Source: Gammaproteobacteria bacterium (GTDB lineage: Bacteria > Pseudomonadota > Gammaproteobacteria > SZUA-152). Taken from it: 6,073 nt of DNA. The notes beneath the pieces were generated by a model. The model saw nothing but the letters and a program-made list of their open reading frames with translations, was not told the origin of the DNA and did no database searches. The position numbers and the translations under genes are program-made. Below, one piece after another: positions 5,433-6,073 of the stretch; position 1 is the first letter of the stretch; each line of letters starts with the position of its first letter. The stretch spans positions 1 through 6,073 of the forward strand of contig QIGJ01000327.1 in NCBI GenBank assembly GCA_003229995.1. The letters are read 5' to 3'.

Positions 5433-6073
5433 ATGAAAAATAGAGATTGGATTGCCGAAGCACAGCAAAACCTAGCTAAATTAGACGTTGACGCTATGCG
5501 ACAAACCGGCATCCTGCCTGACAACGGCAATGCTTTTTTCCCTGTGGTGGGATATCCACCACACACCATGTTGCCAAGCCTCGAACAAGAAGACGTTTTT
5601 GCAACCTATCAACAGCGCCAGACAAACCCAATGACCGCCTATGCTCACATCCCTTTTTGTCCGTCGCGCTGTACTTATTGCCACTGGATTACAAAAACAA
5701 AAAGTCGTCAGGAAGAAGTGGAGGATTATCTCGACTACATTGAAAAAGAAATGGTGCTTTATAAACAGGCGCTGGGATATGATGCCATACCCGCACAATC
5801 AGCACTCATTGGCGGCGGTACACCAACCTATTTGACGGCCAGACAACTGGATCGTTTTTTAAAGGCCTTTACCACCCATTTTGATTTAAGGGGTAGTACA
5901 CAATTCTCTGTCGAAGCAGAACCGACAACACTATTGGGTAAAGAAGGCCTGGAAAAATTGAAAGTATTAAAAGACTATGGTGTTGATCGCATCAGTCTTG
6001 GCGTGCAATCTTTTGACGATGCCATGCTGGCATCCATGGGAAGAACACACAATAGTGCCGAGTCCCTGGAATC
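5433..6073 (+). CDS. Radical SAM protein, HemN/HemW-like (coproporphyrinogen III oxidase family), 3'-truncated
   Basis: This is the first 213 codons of a radical S-adenosylmethionine protein of the HemN/HemW class; the frame runs off the window. AHIPFCPSRCTYCHW (71-85) gives the CxxxCxxC motif (Cys76, Cys80, Cys83) that holds the [4Fe-4S] cluster. GGGTPTYL (127-134) matches the SAM-binding GGGTP. SVEAEPTTL (159-167) and RISLGVQSFDD (187-197) are the usual barrel motifs, followed by MGRTHN (202-207). Two points argue against canonical HemN: the fourth Cys after the triad is Trp85, and about 68 residues precede the radical-SAM core, longer than in HemW. A specialised subfamily is possible, such as a heme-handling (ChuW/HutW-type) or HemN-like methyltransferase. 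A Fur-box-like array upstream would fit iron or heme control. The product cannot be fixed without the C-terminal half. Confidence 0.85.
   Translation, partial: MKNRDWIAEAQQNLAKLDVDAMRQTGILPDNGNAFFPVVGYPPHTMLPSLEQEDVFATYQQRQTNPMTAYAHIPFCPSRCTYCHWITKTKSRQEEVEDYLDYIEKEMVLYKQALGYDAIPAQSALIGGGTPTYLTARQLDRFLKAFTTHFDLRGSTQFSVEAEPTTLLGKEGLEKLKVLKDYGVDRISLGVQSFDDAMLASMGRTHNSAESLE

Noticed and set aside
1..6073. CRISPR array, tRNA, rRNA or intact transposase
   Set aside because: No regularly spaced direct repeats, no cloverleaf-like sequence and no transposase motifs were seen on either strand.

Overview
The window looks like a gammaproteobacterial chromosome segment with moderate G+C. The main evidence is the minus-strand gene order surE - pcm - yqaA-type DedA - nlpD - rpoS, a stress and stationary-phase cluster characteristic of Gammaproteobacteria. 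The RpoS core is close to the RpoS sequences of Pseudomonas and enterics. I cannot name the genus.

Layout, left to right. At 1-529 (+) is the 3' part of a histidine-phosphatase-superfamily gene that runs off the left edge. A short convergent spacer (530-603) holds a plausible terminator for the opposing rpoS. The minus-strand cluster then fills 604-5069. In transcription order it is surE (5'-nucleotidase), pcm (isoaspartyl methyltransferase), a VTT/DedA-family membrane protein, nlpD (LysM plus degenerate LytM lipoprotein, amidase activator) and rpoS (general stress sigma factor). From 5070 to 5432 there is only a weak, unrecognised small reading frame and the upstream region of the next gene. 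From 5433 a plus-strand radical-SAM HemN/HemW-like gene runs off the right edge. It has a good Shine-Dalgarno and a three-hexamer Fur-box-like array just upstream.

How the genes work together. surE, pcm, nlpD and rpoS are all linked to survival in stationary phase: nucleotide pool and phosphate scavenging, repair of aged proteins, cell-wall splitting, and the master sigma factor. In enterics the main rpoS promoter lies inside nlpD. The same arrangement is likely here, but I could not pinpoint it.

The most unusual content is two unrelated imperfect palindromic elements, one on each side of the membrane-protein gene. A ~130-bp element (2631-2760) has 33-bp inverted arms matching at 31 positions; one arm lies over the start of nlpD, so it may supply that gene's first codons. 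A ~180-bp nested inverted repeat (3461-3638) fills the pcm-yqaA gap. Both look like non-autonomous mobile or dispersed repeats. Both would also fold into very stable hairpins in the operon mRNA.
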